This document shows, piece by piece, positions 7,499 to 17,337 of a DNA stretch of 64,000 nucleotides (positions are counted from its first letter, which is position 1; every line of letters starts with the position of its first letter). The position numbers and the translations under genes were made by a program. Source of the stretch: Gammaproteobacteria bacterium LSUCC0112 (GTDB taxonomy: Bacteria; Pseudomonadota; Gammaproteobacteria; Pseudomonadales; Pseudohongiellaceae); NCBI GenBank assembly GCA_004535785.1, contig SPIB01000001.1, forward strand, positions 944,548 through 1,008,547, read 5' to 3'. Below the pieces are notes generated by a model that worked only from the letters and a program-made list of their open reading frames with translations, did not search any database and was not told where the DNA came from.

Positions 7499-9933
7499 TC
7501 TGCCTCACCTTCATCATTGGCAGACTTCAGTTCCGTTTTGATGTCCTGCATGATGTCACGGCCAACCAGCCCGCCACCGCCTTCGGACTTAAACGCTTCT
7601 ACTCGCGATGGAATCAACCGGCGCGGGTAGAAGTTATTTTCCATATTGGTGTCAGCCGTTTCCCAACGCGGATCCATGACGATCTCAGCGACCGGTTTAT
7701 CCGCAATGATCAGCTTGCTGACATTGTGTGCGTTCTGGCGCCAGATCTCCGCCGGAATGTACATGTCTTCAACACTGCCATCCTCATAGGTCATCTGCAG
7801 AATGATCGGCATCACCAGCCCGCCCTGATTGGAGAACTGCAACACATAGTAGTGTTTGTTCTCAGCCATGGCCCGGTCAAACACCGCACGCTCAATCTCG
7901 TCCAGCCCTTCGAGGAAACTCTGGTACTGGTTGCGCTCCTTGTTGGTGACCGTATAGATGTCGTTTTCATCGTAGAAGTCAGTGACATCCGGGTTACGTT
8001 CTACCCAACTGAGCATGCCCTCTTCGCGGTTGCGAACCGAGGAAATGGACTCCGGCTTATTGGCTTCTTCTTCACGACGACGCTGGTAATCTATGTCCGG
8101 GTCACGGGTATCCAACTGCATGGCGTAGACGCGATCCAGCGAAATATCCACGTGATCGGTGCTGTAGAACCAGCCGCGCCAGAACCAGTCCAGATCAACA
8201 CCGGAAGCGTCCTCCATAATGCGGAAGAAATCCGACGGTGTCGGTCGCTTGAACTTCCACTGCTGAGCGTATTCACGGAAGGCAAAATCAAACAGCTCGC
8301 GTCCCATGATGGTTTCACGCAGGATATTCAGCGCCGTGGCCGGCTTGGAGTAGGCGTTTGGCCCCAAACGCGTGACGCTGTCGGACTGCGTCATGATCGG
8401 CTGCTGATCAGTAGAGCGCATGTAGTCCACGATGTCCCGCGGCTCATTACCCCACGGGATATCCGGATCCCATTCACGCCCGGCGGCCGCATCCAGGAAG
8501 CTGTTGATGCCTTCGTCCATCCACGTCCACTGCCGCTCATCCGTATTCACCACCATGGGGAAATAGATGTGGCCGATTTCATGAATCACCACACCAATCA
8601 GGAAGCGCTTCTCAGCCAGCGAGTAGGTGCGGCTGCCATCATCCTGCAAGGTAGTGCGTGGGCCGTTAAAGGTAATCATCGGGTATTCCATACCACCCAC
8701 CGGCCCGTTCACTGACTGTGCAACCGGGTAGGGATAGTCAAACGCAAAGCGGTTATAGACCTCCATGGTATGAATCACCACTTCGGTGGAATACTCCGAC
8801 CACAGCGGATCGCCTTCCTTGGGGAAAAACGACATGGCCATGACAAAGGGATTATCTTTGTTGTCCTGGCGGAAGCCTTTGGCATCCCAGATAAACTTGC
8901 GCGACGAACCCCAGGCAAAATCCCGCACCCGCTCAGCATTGAAGCGCCAGGTTTTGGTTTCGGTGGTGCCTTCGCGTTCATTTTCCAGTGCTTCGTCTGG
9001 CGTCACAATGTAGACCGGACGTGCAGCATCTTCAGCCTGTTCAAGACGTCGACGTTGCTCAGCAGTCAGCACCTGATTGGCGTTTTGCAGCACACCGGTG
9101 GAAGACACAATGTGATCGGCAGGTACCGTGATTTCAACCTCGTAGTCACCAAATTCAAGGGTGAATTCGCCGTTGTCCAGAAACTCTTTATTGGTCCAGC
9201 CTTCATAGTCGGTGTACGCGGCCAGACGCGGGAACCACTGCGCCAACAGGAAAATGTCGTTGCCGCCTTCGCGGGCATCGTCGGGGAAATGTTCATAACC
9301 ACTGCGTGCACCCAGCACACCGGCTTCGACGATGTTAAAACTGAAGTCCAGCTCAAAACGTGTGCTCTGCCCCGGACGCAACGGCTGCGCCAGATCCACA
9401 CGCATCAGTGTGCCGACCACGGTGAATGGCAAGGCATTGCCGGCTGTATCTTCGAGTGAGTGGATTTCGTAACCCAGTTCGCTGTCGGCCATGTACTGCT
9501 GGCGCTGCAGCGTACCCAGACTCATACGCGCCGGCGCGCTGCCGCTGCCGGTTTCCACGCGTGGGCTGCTGCCAAAGGTCTCGGTCAACTCAAACATGGA
9601 ATTGCGTTTAAAAATGTTCTGATCCAGCTGCAACCACAAATACCCAAGGGTATCGGGCGAGTTGTTCTGGTACGTCACCGTCTGGCTGGCATCCAGCCGT
9701 CGGGCGGCCTCGTTCAGCGTAACGGAAATGTTGTAGTCCACTTCTTGCTGCCAGTACTGATGACCTGGCTGGCCCGCCGCGTTGCGGTAGGTGTTGGGCG
9801 TGGGCAGTACTTCATCAAGCTGGCGGAATTTGTCTTCGTAGTTGCCTTTGGTCTGTCGCACGGCATCCGCGGCTTGCACGGAAATACACAGACTGAGCGC
9901 ACACAGCGCGCCCAGCAGGGGAATGTTTTTCAT
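7495..9933 (-). CDS. M1 family zinc metallopeptidase, exported
   Basis: This 812-residue protein has a signal peptide (cleavage about residue 21, VQAADA). The gluzincin zinc site is complete: H451-E-I-G-H455, then 18 residues, then E474 in MDEGIN. A GGMEYP motif about 40 residues earlier matches the GxMEN substrate-gripping motif of M1 aminopeptidases, with Y in place of N as in this bacterial subgroup. An N-terminal beta-sandwich domain (about 60-330) precedes the catalytic domain. The enzyme probably removes N-terminal residues from periplasmic peptides. It is the second gene of a minus-strand operon, 31 bases after the PEBP-like gene and overlapping the DUF6702 gene. Confidence 0.93.
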   Translation of the reverse strand: MKNIPLLGALCALSLCISVQAADAVRQTKGNYEDKFRQLDEVLPTPNTYRNAAGQPGHQYWQQEVDYNISVTLNEAARRLDASQTVTYQNNSPDTLGYLWLQLDQNIFKRNSMFELTETFGSSPRVETGSGSAPARMSLGTLQRQQYMADSELGYEIHSLEDTAGNALPFTVVGTLMRVDLAQPLRPGQSTRFELDFSFNIVEAGVLGARSGYEHFPDDAREGGNDIFLLAQWFPRLAAYTDYEGWTNKEFLDNGEFTLEFGDYEVEITVPADHIVSSTGVLQNANQVLTAEQRRRLEQAEDAARPVYIVTPDEALENEREGTTETKTWRFNAERVRDFAWGSSRKFIWDAKGFRQDNKDNPFVMAMSFFPKEGDPLWSEYSTEVVIHTMEVYNRFAFDYPYPVAQSVNGPVGGMEYPMITFNGPRTTLQDDGSRTYSLAEKRFLIGVVIHEIGHIYFPMVVNTDERQWTWMDEGINSFLDAAAGREWDPDIPWGNEPRDIVDYMRSTDQQPIMTQSDSVTRLGPNAYSKPATALNILRETIMGRELFDFAFREYAQQWKFKRPTPSDFFRIMEDASGVDLDWFWRGWFYSTDHVDISLDRVYAMQLDTRDPDIDYQRRREEEANKPESISSVRNREEGMLSWVERNPDVTDFYDENDIYTVTNKERNQYQSFLEGLDEIERAVFDRAMAENKHYYVLQFSNQGGLVMPIILQMTYEDGSVEDMYIPAEIWRQNAHNVSKLIIADKPVAEIVMDPRWETADTNMENNFYPRRLIPSRVEAFKSEGGGGLVGRDIMQDIKTELKSANDEGEAE

Positions 9934-9964
9934 TGGTGGTTTTACTCTTTAAATATTTGGCTGA

Positions 9965-10549
9965 TTATTTCTGTTCGTAATGTCCCATTAGCATACCGGT
10001 GCCGAGCACATGCCCTTCAATGGCGGCCAGCAACTGCTCTTTGTTTAATCCGGCATCAAGATTAAGGGCAGCGTCCAATGCAAAAATGCGGAAATGATAA
10101 GCGTGAAGCTTGCCATCCACCGGAGGACGCGGTCCAAAATAGCCCACCTGGCGAATGCCGTTAACACCGTTGATCATGCCGTCGAGACCGGCAACCCCGG
10201 TGACATTGGCCTCTTTGCTCAAACCTTCCGGCAATTCCGCGGCATCGGCCGGAATGTTGTACGCCACCCAATGCACAAACGGCTGCGGCATCGGCACAAT
10301 CGGATCGTCCATCACCAGCGCCAGTTGCACCGTGCCGGCCGGCAAGTTGCTCCAGGTGATTTGCGGTGACTTATTGTCGCCGTACGCAGTGTACGCCAAC
10401 GGGACCGTGCCATGGTGTTCAAACGCCGAACTCGCCACGGTAATGGTGTCGGGCATGTCCTGTGCCGACTCTTGAGCCAATACGGATAAGGAAAAGGAAA
10501 AACTGACGGCCATCAAGGCAGCAAGGCCCAGATCTTTTAGCATTTTCAT
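9965..10549 (-). CDS. YbhB/YbcL family PEBP-like protein, exported
   Basis: The product is a 194-residue protein of the phosphatidylethanolamine-binding-protein fold (YbhB/YbcL, Raf kinase inhibitor-like). Supporting motifs are NKSPQITWSNLPAGT, LVMDDPIVPMPQPFVHWVAYNIP and YFGPRPPVDGKLHAYHFRIFALD. The first 26 residues form a signal peptide (ALMAVSFSFSLSVLAQ), so it is periplasmic. I chose the ATG at 10547-10549 because ggggaa lies at good spacing, and a longer frame would put 32 extra residues before the signal peptide. The ligand is unknown. It leads the operon with the M1 peptidase. Confidence 0.9.
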   Translation of the reverse strand: MKMLKDLGLAALMAVSFSFSLSVLAQESAQDMPDTITVASSAFEHHGTVPLAYTAYGDNKSPQITWSNLPAGTVQLALVMDDPIVPMPQPFVHWVAYNIPADAAELPEGLSKEANVTGVAGLDGMINGVNGIRQVGYFGPRPPVDGKLHAYHFRIFALDAALNLDAGLNKEQLLAAIEGHVLGTGMLMGHYEQK

Positions 10550-10605
10550 GAGGATTCCCCGCAGATGCGTTGAGAAAAAATGAGTGGTGACAAGCAGGTT
10601 ATTTG

Positions 10606-10695
10606 TACACTTGCGAGGATAAGGCAAGCCAAGCGGATAACTCAATTAAAAACTGACTGTCGCGCGCACAAGTGTGCATAACTTTTTACACTTGC
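10606..10695. promoter_or_regulatory. Repeated TACACTTGC elements in a divergent promoter region
   Basis: TACACTTGC occurs at 10606-10614 and 10687-10695, and the palindrome GCACAAGTGTGC lies between them at 10666-10677. All are inside the 178-base region separating the PEBP gene (minus) and the ABC exporter gene (plus). Spaced copies of one core (CACTTG/CAAGTG) suggest an operator, but no regulator gene is adjacent. Confidence 0.35.
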
Positions 10696-10727
10696 TGCAC
10701 AACTTGCCAACGTGACAGACTGCGCGC

Positions 10728-12536
10728 ATGTCAGAATCCAACACAGAAACCCAGGCAACACCCTCATCATCACCTGTCGCCGCGTCCACGCCAACCCCTT
10801 GGCAAACGCTGGTGCAAGTGGTGCCGTTTATTCGTCCCTATACCCGTCAATTGATGGTAGCGACCGCGGCGTTGATTTTTACCGCCGCCATTACGCTGGG
10901 GCTGGTGCAATATGCGCGCATCATTGTCGACGCAGGATTTGTAGCCGGCTCGGCACAGACACTCGGCCAGGCAGTGCTGGCGTTTTTGCTGGTGTCCATT
11001 TTGCAGGCTTTTGGCACCTTTGCGCGTTTCTACTGGGTATCCTGGCTTGGCGAGCGCGTCACCGCCGACATTCGCAAAGCGGTGTTTAACCACTTGCTGC
11101 AAATGCATCCGTCTTATTTTGAAGAAAACATCAGTGGTGAAATCCAGTCGCGCATCACCACGGATACCACCTTGATCCAAACGGTGATCGGGTCATCGGC
11201 TTCCATTGCGCTGCGCAATTTTTTATTGCTGGTGGGCGGCATAGTCTTTCTCTTTATCACTAACCCGCGACTGACCAGCGTGGTGCTGATCTGTATTCCA
11301 CTGGTGATTGGTCCGATTGTGATTTTTGGCCGGCGAGTGCGCAAACAATCGCGCAAAACCCAGGACCAGATTGCCAATGTCGGCGCGTATGTCGGCGAAA
11401 GTCTGCATCAGATTAAAACCGTGCAGGCCTACAACCATCAAGCCGAAGATGAACGACTGTTCTCAGGGCACGTCGAATCGGCGTTTACCGTGGCACTGGC
11501 GCAAATCCGTTCACGTTCCTTAATGATTGCCTTGGTGATTACGCTGGTATTTGCTGCGCTGGCGGTGATGATCTGGGTGGGTGGGCAGGACGTGATTAGC
11601 GGGCGCATGAGTGCGGGTGAGTTGACCGCCTTTGTGGTGTACGCGGTGATGGTTGCGTCGGCCGTTGGCGCAATCAGTCAGGTAATCGGCGACTTACAAC
11701 GCGCAGCCGGTGCCACCGAACGACTGATGGAACTGTTACAGGCGCAAACCCGCATTGAGGCGCCGCTCCAGCCGCACACATTTACCCGGGCTGTTGAAGG
11801 CACCTTGACCCTGCGCAACGTGCACTTCAACTATCCCAGCCGACCGGCACAAGCGGCGCTGGATGGTCTGGATCTGGACATTCCGGCCGGTACCAGCCTG
11901 GCACTGGTTGGGCCATCCGGCGCGGGCAAATCGACCGTATTTGAGTTGCTGCTGCGTTTTTATGATCCGCAAACCGGCCACGTGCTGCTGGATGGCATTG
12001 ATATCCGCCAGCTGGATCCGTTGGTGTTGCGCCAGCAGATTGCATTGGTCAGCCAGCAGCCCGCCCTGTTTACCGGCACGGTGATGGAAAACATCCGCTA
12101 CGGCCGCCCGGATGCAAGCGACGACGAAGTCATGGCCGCCGCTGAGGCCGCTTATGCCAGCGAATTTATCGTCAATCTGCCACAAAACTGGCACAGTCAT
12201 CTGGGAGAATCAGGTATCCGCTTGTCGGGTGGGCAAAAGCAACGACTGGCAATCGCGCGGGCCATTCTGAAAGATCCGCGCATTTTGCTGCTGGATGAGG
12301 CCACCAGCGCCCTCGATGCCGAAAGTGAACGCAAGGTACAAATGGCCATTGAAAAACTGATGCCGGGCCGGACGACTATTATCATTGCGCATCGACTGGC
12401 AACCGTCCGCAACGTGGATCGTATTGCGGTGATGCAGGCCGGCAAGCTGATTGCACAGGGGCGCCATGAGGATTTGCTCCTGAATAACGAGCTCTATGCC
12501 CGTCTGGCTGCCCTGCAATTTAATCAAACTGCTTGA
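10728..12536 (+). CDS. ABC exporter with fused membrane and ATPase domains (MsbA-like)
   Basis: This 602-residue half-transporter has six membrane helices (about residues 38-300) followed by an ATPase domain (about 350-595). Walker A is GPSGAGKST (about 394-402), the Q-loop lies in IALVSQQPALFTG, the signature is LSGGQKQR (about 498-505) and Walker B is ILLLDEATSALD. It should act as a homodimer that exports or flips a lipid, drug or peptide across the inner membrane. No peptidase domain or partner gene is present. The gene is divergent from the PEBP operon and stands alone. It is not preceded by lpxK or similar, so I do not call it msbA. Confidence 0.92.
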   Translation: MSESNTETQATPSSSPVAASTPTPWQTLVQVVPFIRPYTRQLMVATAALIFTAAITLGLVQYARIIVDAGFVAGSAQTLGQAVLAFLLVSILQAFGTFARFYWVSWLGERVTADIRKAVFNHLLQMHPSYFEENISGEIQSRITTDTTLIQTVIGSSASIALRNFLLLVGGIVFLFITNPRLTSVVLICIPLVIGPIVIFGRRVRKQSRKTQDQIANVGAYVGESLHQIKTVQAYNHQAEDERLFSGHVESAFTVALAQIRSRSLMIALVITLVFAALAVMIWVGGQDVISGRMSAGELTAFVVYAVMVASAVGAISQVIGDLQRAAGATERLMELLQAQTRIEAPLQPHTFTRAVEGTLTLRNVHFNYPSRPAQAALDGLDLDIPAGTSLALVGPSGAGKSTVFELLLRFYDPQTGHVLLDGIDIRQLDPLVLRQQIALVSQQPALFTGTVMENIRYGRPDASDDEVMAAAEAAYASEFIVNLPQNWHSHLGESGIRLSGGQKQRLAIARAILKDPRILLLDEATSALDAESERKVQMAIEKLMPGRTTIIIAHRLATVRNVDRIAVMQAGKLIAQGRHEDLLLNNELYARLAALQFNQTA

Positions 12537-12642
12537 CGATCGGCAGCGAGCTGTTTAGCTTGCCAACCGAGCTGAAGATTTTAAGGAAACCGGTAACATT
12601 GCCCGATGCAAGATTACTAAAGATGACTTTCTGGCGTCCGTC

Positions 12643-14214
12643 ATGACACTCTGGATTGTACCGTCACTGCTGGGAATGTTACTCAGCCTGTTCGTGGCGC
12701 GTTATGCGTCGCGCGGGATGCGGCCGCCTGCCGGTTATTTTATGAGCCTGTTGGCCGTGATGGTCGCCTGGTGGTGTTTCACTCAATGGGGCAGCCTGTT
12801 GTGGATCAATCAGGAATACCGCTACTTTTTTGCCAAACTTCAGTACATAGCCATCAGCGCCTCCCCGGTGTTCTGGATTTTTACCGCACTGAGTTTTTCA
12901 GGGTATTACGACTTCGTGCGGCGCTGGCATCTGCTGTTCTGGATTGTACCGCTCATTACCTTGCTACTGGCCTTCAGCAACGATTTCCACGGGCTGATCT
13001 GGCAGACATTTGAAATTGTCCCGGACGACATTAAATTGACCATCGTCTACGGCCGCTGGTTTGATGTACATGCGCTGTATGCCTACTGCCTGGTGTTGAC
13101 CGGCACGCTCATCATGGCCTTCAGAATCGGCATTTCCCCGCAGTTCCGCACCCAGTTGCTGATTACCATTGCCTCGCCTCTCACCGTCATTCTTGTGAAT
13201 TTGCCGTTTATCATGGGTCAACAATGGTTGCCCATCGATCCAACACCGTCTGGTTTTGCGCTGGGGATTCTGTTTTTTGCATTTGCCATCCGCAAAAATC
13301 TGTTTTTGGTGGTCCCTGTAGCACGTCGCAGTACATTGGACAGTATTAGCGACGGTGTCATTGTGATCGATGATCTGGGCAAAATCGCCGACAGCAACCC
13401 TGCTGCTGAACGTATCCTCGGCGCCAAAGCACTGGAAATCGGCAATCAACTCAGTGAGTTCCTGCCCGATGATATTGATCTGCGCCGTGAGATAGCGCAG
13501 GACATCCATACCATTGATGGCCGTTGGCTGGATTTGCGCACCACGCCCGTTAAAGCCAGTAACGATCAGATACTCGGCAGGGTCATTCTGATTCGGGATG
13601 TCACCGCCGAACGGGATACTCAAGAGCGCTTGATCCGCACTCAGGTTGCCTTGCAATCACTGAACAAACGACTGGGGGAACTGGCGCAGACTGATGAACT
13701 GACCGGACTGGCCAACCGCAGACATTTGTTTGAGACGCTGGAGAAAGAGTGGTCACGCAGCACGCGTTATGAACGACCGCTGTCATTGATTGTGCTGGAT
13801 TTTGATCACTTCAAATCCATTAACGACAACTATGGGCATCAGGTAGGCGATCAAGTTCTTGCGGCGGTCGCCAGTAGACTTAAACTGATTGTGCGACCAC
13901 AGGATCTGGTGGCGCGACATGGCGGCGAGGAATTCTCCATCTTGCTACCGGAAACCTCCGAATCTGCTGCGCTGGACGTGGCAATACGAGTCCACGGCGC
14001 GTTGTCCAGCATTGAACATGACAACGGATCAGGTGGCACTCTGACATTAACTGCCAGCCTGGGAGTGACCACGCGCACACCTGAAGACACTAATCCCGAC
14101 GCATTGATGTCCCACGCCGATATTGCCATGTATCACAGTAAAAAAACCGGTCGCGATGGTGTCAGTCAATATCATCAAGGCGCCATCAAACGCATCGACA
14201 TCACGCCCGCATAA
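12643..14214 (+). CDS. Membrane diguanylate cyclase (7TM, PAS, GGDEF)
   Basis: This 523-residue signalling protein starts with about seven membrane helices (residues 1-220) like the HisKA_7TM sensor module. A PAS domain follows (about 225-330, STLDSISDGVIVIDDLGKI) and then a GGDEF domain (about 350-515). The active-site motif is GGEEF (residues 427-431), which is catalytically competent. The RPQD motif five residues before it is the inhibitory I-site, so product feedback is likely. It should make cyclic di-GMP in response to a membrane or internal signal. The start is preceded by no good ribosome binding site. A seven-codon frame (12623-12646) ends across the ATG as ATGA, which may couple translation. 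The 3' end overlaps the converging methyltransferase gene by 14 bases. Confidence 0.92.
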   Translation: MTLWIVPSLLGMLLSLFVARYASRGMRPPAGYFMSLLAVMVAWWCFTQWGSLLWINQEYRYFFAKLQYIAISASPVFWIFTALSFSGYYDFVRRWHLLFWIVPLITLLLAFSNDFHGLIWQTFEIVPDDIKLTIVYGRWFDVHALYAYCLVLTGTLIMAFRIGISPQFRTQLLITIASPLTVILVNLPFIMGQQWLPIDPTPSGFALGILFFAFAIRKNLFLVVPVARRSTLDSISDGVIVIDDLGKIADSNPAAERILGAKALEIGNQLSEFLPDDIDLRREIAQDIHTIDGRWLDLRTTPVKASNDQILGRVILIRDVTAERDTQERLIRTQVALQSLNKRLGELAQTDELTGLANRRHLFETLEKEWSRSTRYERPLSLIVLDFDHFKSINDNYGHQVGDQVLAAVASRLKLIVRPQDLVARHGGEEFSILLPETSESAALDVAIRVHGALSSIEHDNGSGGTLTLTASLGVTTRTPEDTNPDALMSHADIAMYHSKKTGRDGVSQYHQGAIKRIDITPA

Positions 14215-14932
14215 GTTCGTATACACACATGTTGACGGTGGCGGCGAGATTCAGCGATTCAATCTGGCCACACCCTGGAATTGAGTAAGTCCCGGCACCC
14301 ATGTCCCGAACCAATTGCTCGGGCAGGCCCCGTGCTTCATTGCCAAATACCAGACAATCGGCGTTATGAAACGCTGCGCTCTCCAGCGATTTGCCACCCA
14401 ATGACAGGCAGGCGGGCTGCTTGTAACGGGCATGAACCTGCTCGATCCCCGCGTCCAGCAGCAAGGGCACATAAAAAATTGCACCCATGCTGGCACGCAC
14501 TACTTTGCTGTTAAACGGATCCACACAACCCGGACTCAGCAGGCAGTCAAAGCCGCCAAACCATCCCAGAGTGCGCAAAATAGTGCCCAGATTACCCGGG
14601 TCCTGAACCTCGTATAAATACACGGCACGCGGCTGTGCCGGCAAGGACTGTAAGGCAGCGCTTGGCACCCGCGCCACAATGCCTTGGGGGGAGCGGGTGT
14701 CACTCAACTGCTGCATGACCCGCTCAGACACCGGATGTAGATGGAATTTGCTATCCCAGTCTGCGTAGTGATCGGTGACATACAACTCACTGGCCTGCAG
14801 CGCTGTGTTCTTGGCCGCCGCTTTTTCCAATTCCAGCACCAGATGTTCACCTTCTGCCAGAAAACACCCAAATTCCTCGCGGTATTTTTTTTGATGCAGC
14901 TTTTTGACGTCATCAATTTTCATGCGTTGCAT
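14201..14932 (-). CDS. SpoU/TrmH family RNA 2'-O-methyltransferase
   Basis: The product is a 243-residue SPOUT methyltransferase. Motif 1 (NLGTILRTLGWFG), motif 2 (LVFGNEARGLPEQL) and motif 3 (IPGCGQIESLNLAATVNMCVYE) of the trefoil-knot fold are all present. The N-terminal part (VKKLHQKKYREEFGCFLAEG) resembles the substrate-binding extension of RlmB/TsnR-like enzymes that modify rRNA. The exact RNA target cannot be told. The start overlaps the stop of the flavoprotein gene as ATGA. The 3' end overlaps the diguanylate cyclase gene on the other strand. Confidence 0.9.
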   Translation of the reverse strand: MQRMKIDDVKKLHQKKYREEFGCFLAEGEHLVLELEKAAAKNTALQASELYVTDHYADWDSKFHLHPVSERVMQQLSDTRSPQGIVARVPSAALQSLPAQPRAVYLYEVQDPGNLGTILRTLGWFGGFDCLLSPGCVDPFNSKVVRASMGAIFYVPLLLDAGIEQVHARYKQPACLSLGGKSLESAAFHNADCLVFGNEARGLPEQLVRDMGAGTYSIPGCGQIESLNLAATVNMCVYELMRA

Positions 14933-16578
14933 CAGTGTTGACTCCGCAGCTTGCCGGGTGTGTCGGCCCGGTCGGCGAGCATGGCTGTCGCCAACGCCTC
15001 AGCGACCTTGATGCCATCCACACCTGCCGACAAGATACCACCGGCATAACCGGCGCCTTCCCCGGCGGGATACAAGCCCCGGGTATTCAGGCTTTGCAGG
15101 TGTTGATTGTCACGGGTGATGCGCAGCGGCGACGAAGTGCGCGATTCAATGCCGGTCAACACCGCATCGTCGCGGTCAAAGCCTCGGATTTGCCGACCAA
15201 ACACCGGCAGTGCTTCACGAATGGCATCAATGGCGTAGGCGGGCAGCGCTGTGGCCAAGTCACCCAGTTTCACGCCCGGTTTATAAGAGGGCTCAACATC
15301 GCCAAATTCGCTGGAGGCTTGCGCGCGAATAAAATCACCCACCAATTGCCCCGGTGCACAGTAGTCACTGCCTCCCAACACATAGGCATGTGACTCAAGA
15401 GATTCCTGCAACGCCAAGCCCGCCAACGGACCACCGGGAAAGTCTTGCTCCGGGCTGATACCCACCACAATGCCGGCGTTGGCATTGCGTTCATTACGCG
15501 AATACTGACTCATCCCGTTGGTGACGACTCGCCCGGCTTCGGAGGTGGCGGCCACCACGGTGCCACCCGGGCACATACAGAAGCTGTACACGGCACGACC
15601 ATTTTTGGCGTGATGCACCAGTTTGTAATCCGCTGCGCCCAGCGCCGGGTGTCCCGCGTATTTGCCCAACCGGGCTTTATCAATCAATGACTGCGGGTGT
15701 TCGATACGAAAACCCAAGGCAAAGGGTTTGGCCTCCATAAACACACCCCGTGCATGGAGTTGGCGGAAGGTATCGCGGGAACTGTGTCCCAGCGCCAGCA
15801 CCACGTAGCGGCTTTGTAGTTGCGAGCCGTCTGCCAGCGTGACGCCCTCAATGCGGCCATCACGAATCAGAAAGTCACTGACCCGGCTTTCAAATCTGAC
15901 CTCACCACCCAATGCGCGGATTTCTTCCCGCATGGCGGACACCACACCGGTCAGGCGAAAGGTACCAATGTGCGGCTTGCTGACATACAGGATTTCTTCC
16001 GGCGCACCCGCGCGCACAAACTCCTGCATGACTTTGCGACCATAAAACTTTGGGTCTTTGATCTGGCTGTAGAGTTTGCCGTCTGAAAACAGCCCGGCGC
16101 CGCCTTCACCAAACTGCACATTGGACTCGGCGGTGAGCATATGTTTACGCCACAGCGCCCATGTATCTTTGGTGCGTTGACGCACCTCGCGCCCACGCTC
16201 CAGCACAATGGGCTTAAACCCCATCTGCGCCAGCGTCAGTGCGGCAAACAATCCACACGGCCCAAAACCAATAATCACCGGCCGCTCGGTGAGGTCTTCC
16301 TGCGCTGAGGCGACAGGGTAATAGCCTGTGTCCGGCGCGGGCCGGATGTGAGTGTCCCCCGCCAGACGCGACAGAATGGCCGGCTCGTGGCGGCAAGACA
16401 CATCGATGATGTACACAAAGGTGATTTCGGTATTCTTCTTGCGCGCGTCGTAACTGCGCTTGAACACCGTAAAATCGATCAGGTCCTGGTCAGGGATGCC
16501 AAGCCGGCGGGCGATCGCAGGGCGCAAGGCGTCGGGGGCATGGTCCAGCGGCAACGCCAGTTCAGTGATGCGAATCAT
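14932..16578 (-). CDS. FAD-dependent dehydrogenase, COG2509 type
   Basis: This 548-residue flavoprotein has an N-terminal domain of about 90 residues ([18 protein letters not shown], then [16 protein letters not shown]). The FAD-binding motif [17 protein letters not shown] follows, with LERG at the end of the second strand. C-terminal FAD contacts read [19 protein letters not shown]. The architecture matches uncharacterised NAD/FAD-dependent dehydrogenases of COG2509. I took the ATG at 16576-16578 because the family begins at this point and longer frames give non-homologous sequence. It shares an ATGA junction with the downstream methyltransferase. The substrate is unknown, and a role in redox or cofactor metabolism is only a guess. 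Confidence 0.88.
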   Translation of the reverse strand: MIRITELALPLDHAPDALRPAIARRLGIPDQDLIDFTVFKRSYDARKKNTEITFVYIIDVSCRHEPAILSRLAGDTHIRPAPDTGYYPVASAQEDLTERPVIIGFGPCGLFAALTLAQMGFKPIVLERGREVRQRTKDTWALWRKHMLTAESNVQFGEGGAGLFSDGKLYSQIKDPKFYGRKVMQEFVRAGAPEEILYVSKPHIGTFRLTGVVSAMREEIRALGGEVRFESRVSDFLIRDGRIEGVTLADGSQLQSRYVVLALGHSSRDTFRQLHARGVFMEAKPFALGFRIEHPQSLIDKARLGKYAGHPALGAADYKLVHHAKNGRAVYSFCMCPGGTVVAATSEAGRVVTNGMSQYSRNERNANAGIVVGISPEQDFPGGPLAGLALQESLESHAYVLGGSDYCAPGQLVGDFIRAQASSEFGDVEPSYKPGVKLGDLATALPAYAIDAIREALPVFGRQIRGFDRDDAVLTGIESRTSSPLRITRDNQHLQSLNTRGLYPAGEGAGYAGGILSAGVDGIKVAEALATAMLADRADTPGKLRSQH

Positions 16579-16693
16579 GTCTGCAGATCCTGGCCGGTGT
16601 CTCCGGCAAAGGTTTTTGTCTGAAGGCGGTATGGTATGCTTTCGCCTTGTTAAAGTCATCCGCACCATCACACAACCAGGACAGATCTCGACC

Positions 16694-17314
16694 ATGGCCC
16701 GCTCCAAAAGCAGCAAACGTTGGCTGGATGAACACGTCAACGACCCCTACGTCAAAAAGGCCCAGATTGACGGTTATCGCTCGCGCGCCAGTTACAAACT
16801 GCTTGAGATCATTGAAAAGGACCGCCTGATCCAGCGCGGCATGCTGGTGCTGGATCTGGGTTCAGCGCCCGGTGGTTGGTCGCAGGTGATTGCGCCGCTG
16901 GTTGAACCCAAAGGACGGGTGATTGCCTCAGATATCCTGCCCATGGACTCGATTGCCGATGTCGACTTTATTCAGGGTGACTTTACTGAGCAGGCCGTGT
17001 TCGACCAGATTCTGGAAAAACTCGGCGGCGCGCAGGCCGATCTGGTGATGTCGGACATGGCACCCAATATCAGCGGAGTGGATGCCGCTGATCAGGCATC
17101 ATCCATGTATCTGGTGGAATTGGCGCTGGATATGGCGCGGCAGGTGCTTAAACCCGGTGGCAACTTTGTCACCAAGGTATTCCACGGCGAAGGGTATGAT
17201 GACTACGTCAAAGAGGTGCGCACCAGTTTTGACAAAGTTGTGGTGCGCAAACCGGATGCCTCCCGCGCCAGATCGCGTGAAGTGTATCTGGTTGGCCGCG
17301 GATTCAAGAGCTGA
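16694..17314 (+). CDS. rlmE: 23S rRNA (uridine2552-2'-O)-methyltransferase RlmE
   Basis: This 206-residue protein matches E. coli RlmE (FtsJ/RrmJ, 209 residues) along its length. The catalytic tetrad K35-D121-K161-E196 is complete and offset by exactly three residues from the E. coli K38-D124-K164-E199. The SAM-binding motif is [13 protein letters not shown] (about 52-64). It methylates U2552 in the A-loop of 23S rRNA during late 50S assembly. The ATG at 16694 is chosen because the homologous sequence starts there ([10 protein letters not shown]). The usual neighbour ftsH does not follow; a ComFB-domain gene does, 23 bases on. Confidence 0.96.
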   Translation: MARSKSSKRWLDEHVNDPYVKKAQIDGYRSRASYKLLEIIEKDRLIQRGMLVLDLGSAPGGWSQVIAPLVEPKGRVIASDILPMDSIADVDFIQGDFTEQAVFDQILEKLGGAQADLVMSDMAPNISGVDAADQASSMYLVELALDMARQVLKPGGNFVTKVFHGEGYDDYVKEVRTSFDKVVVRKPDASRARSREVYLVGRGFKS

Positions 17315-17337
17315 GTATATTCACAGGAGATCACATT

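Noticed and set aside
7726-8715. Open frame of 329 codons on the plus strand
   Set aside because: It lies wholly inside the M1 peptidase gene, which has a complete zinc site. It is an antisense shadow.
9460-10065. Open frame of 201 codons on the plus strand
   Set aside because: It overlaps the M1 and PEBP genes on the other strand and shows no protein family or ribosome binding site.
10728-12536. Calling the ABC exporter msbA
   Set aside because: The fold matches, but neighbours typical of msbA (lpxK, kdsB) are absent, and several similar exporters exist in most genomes.
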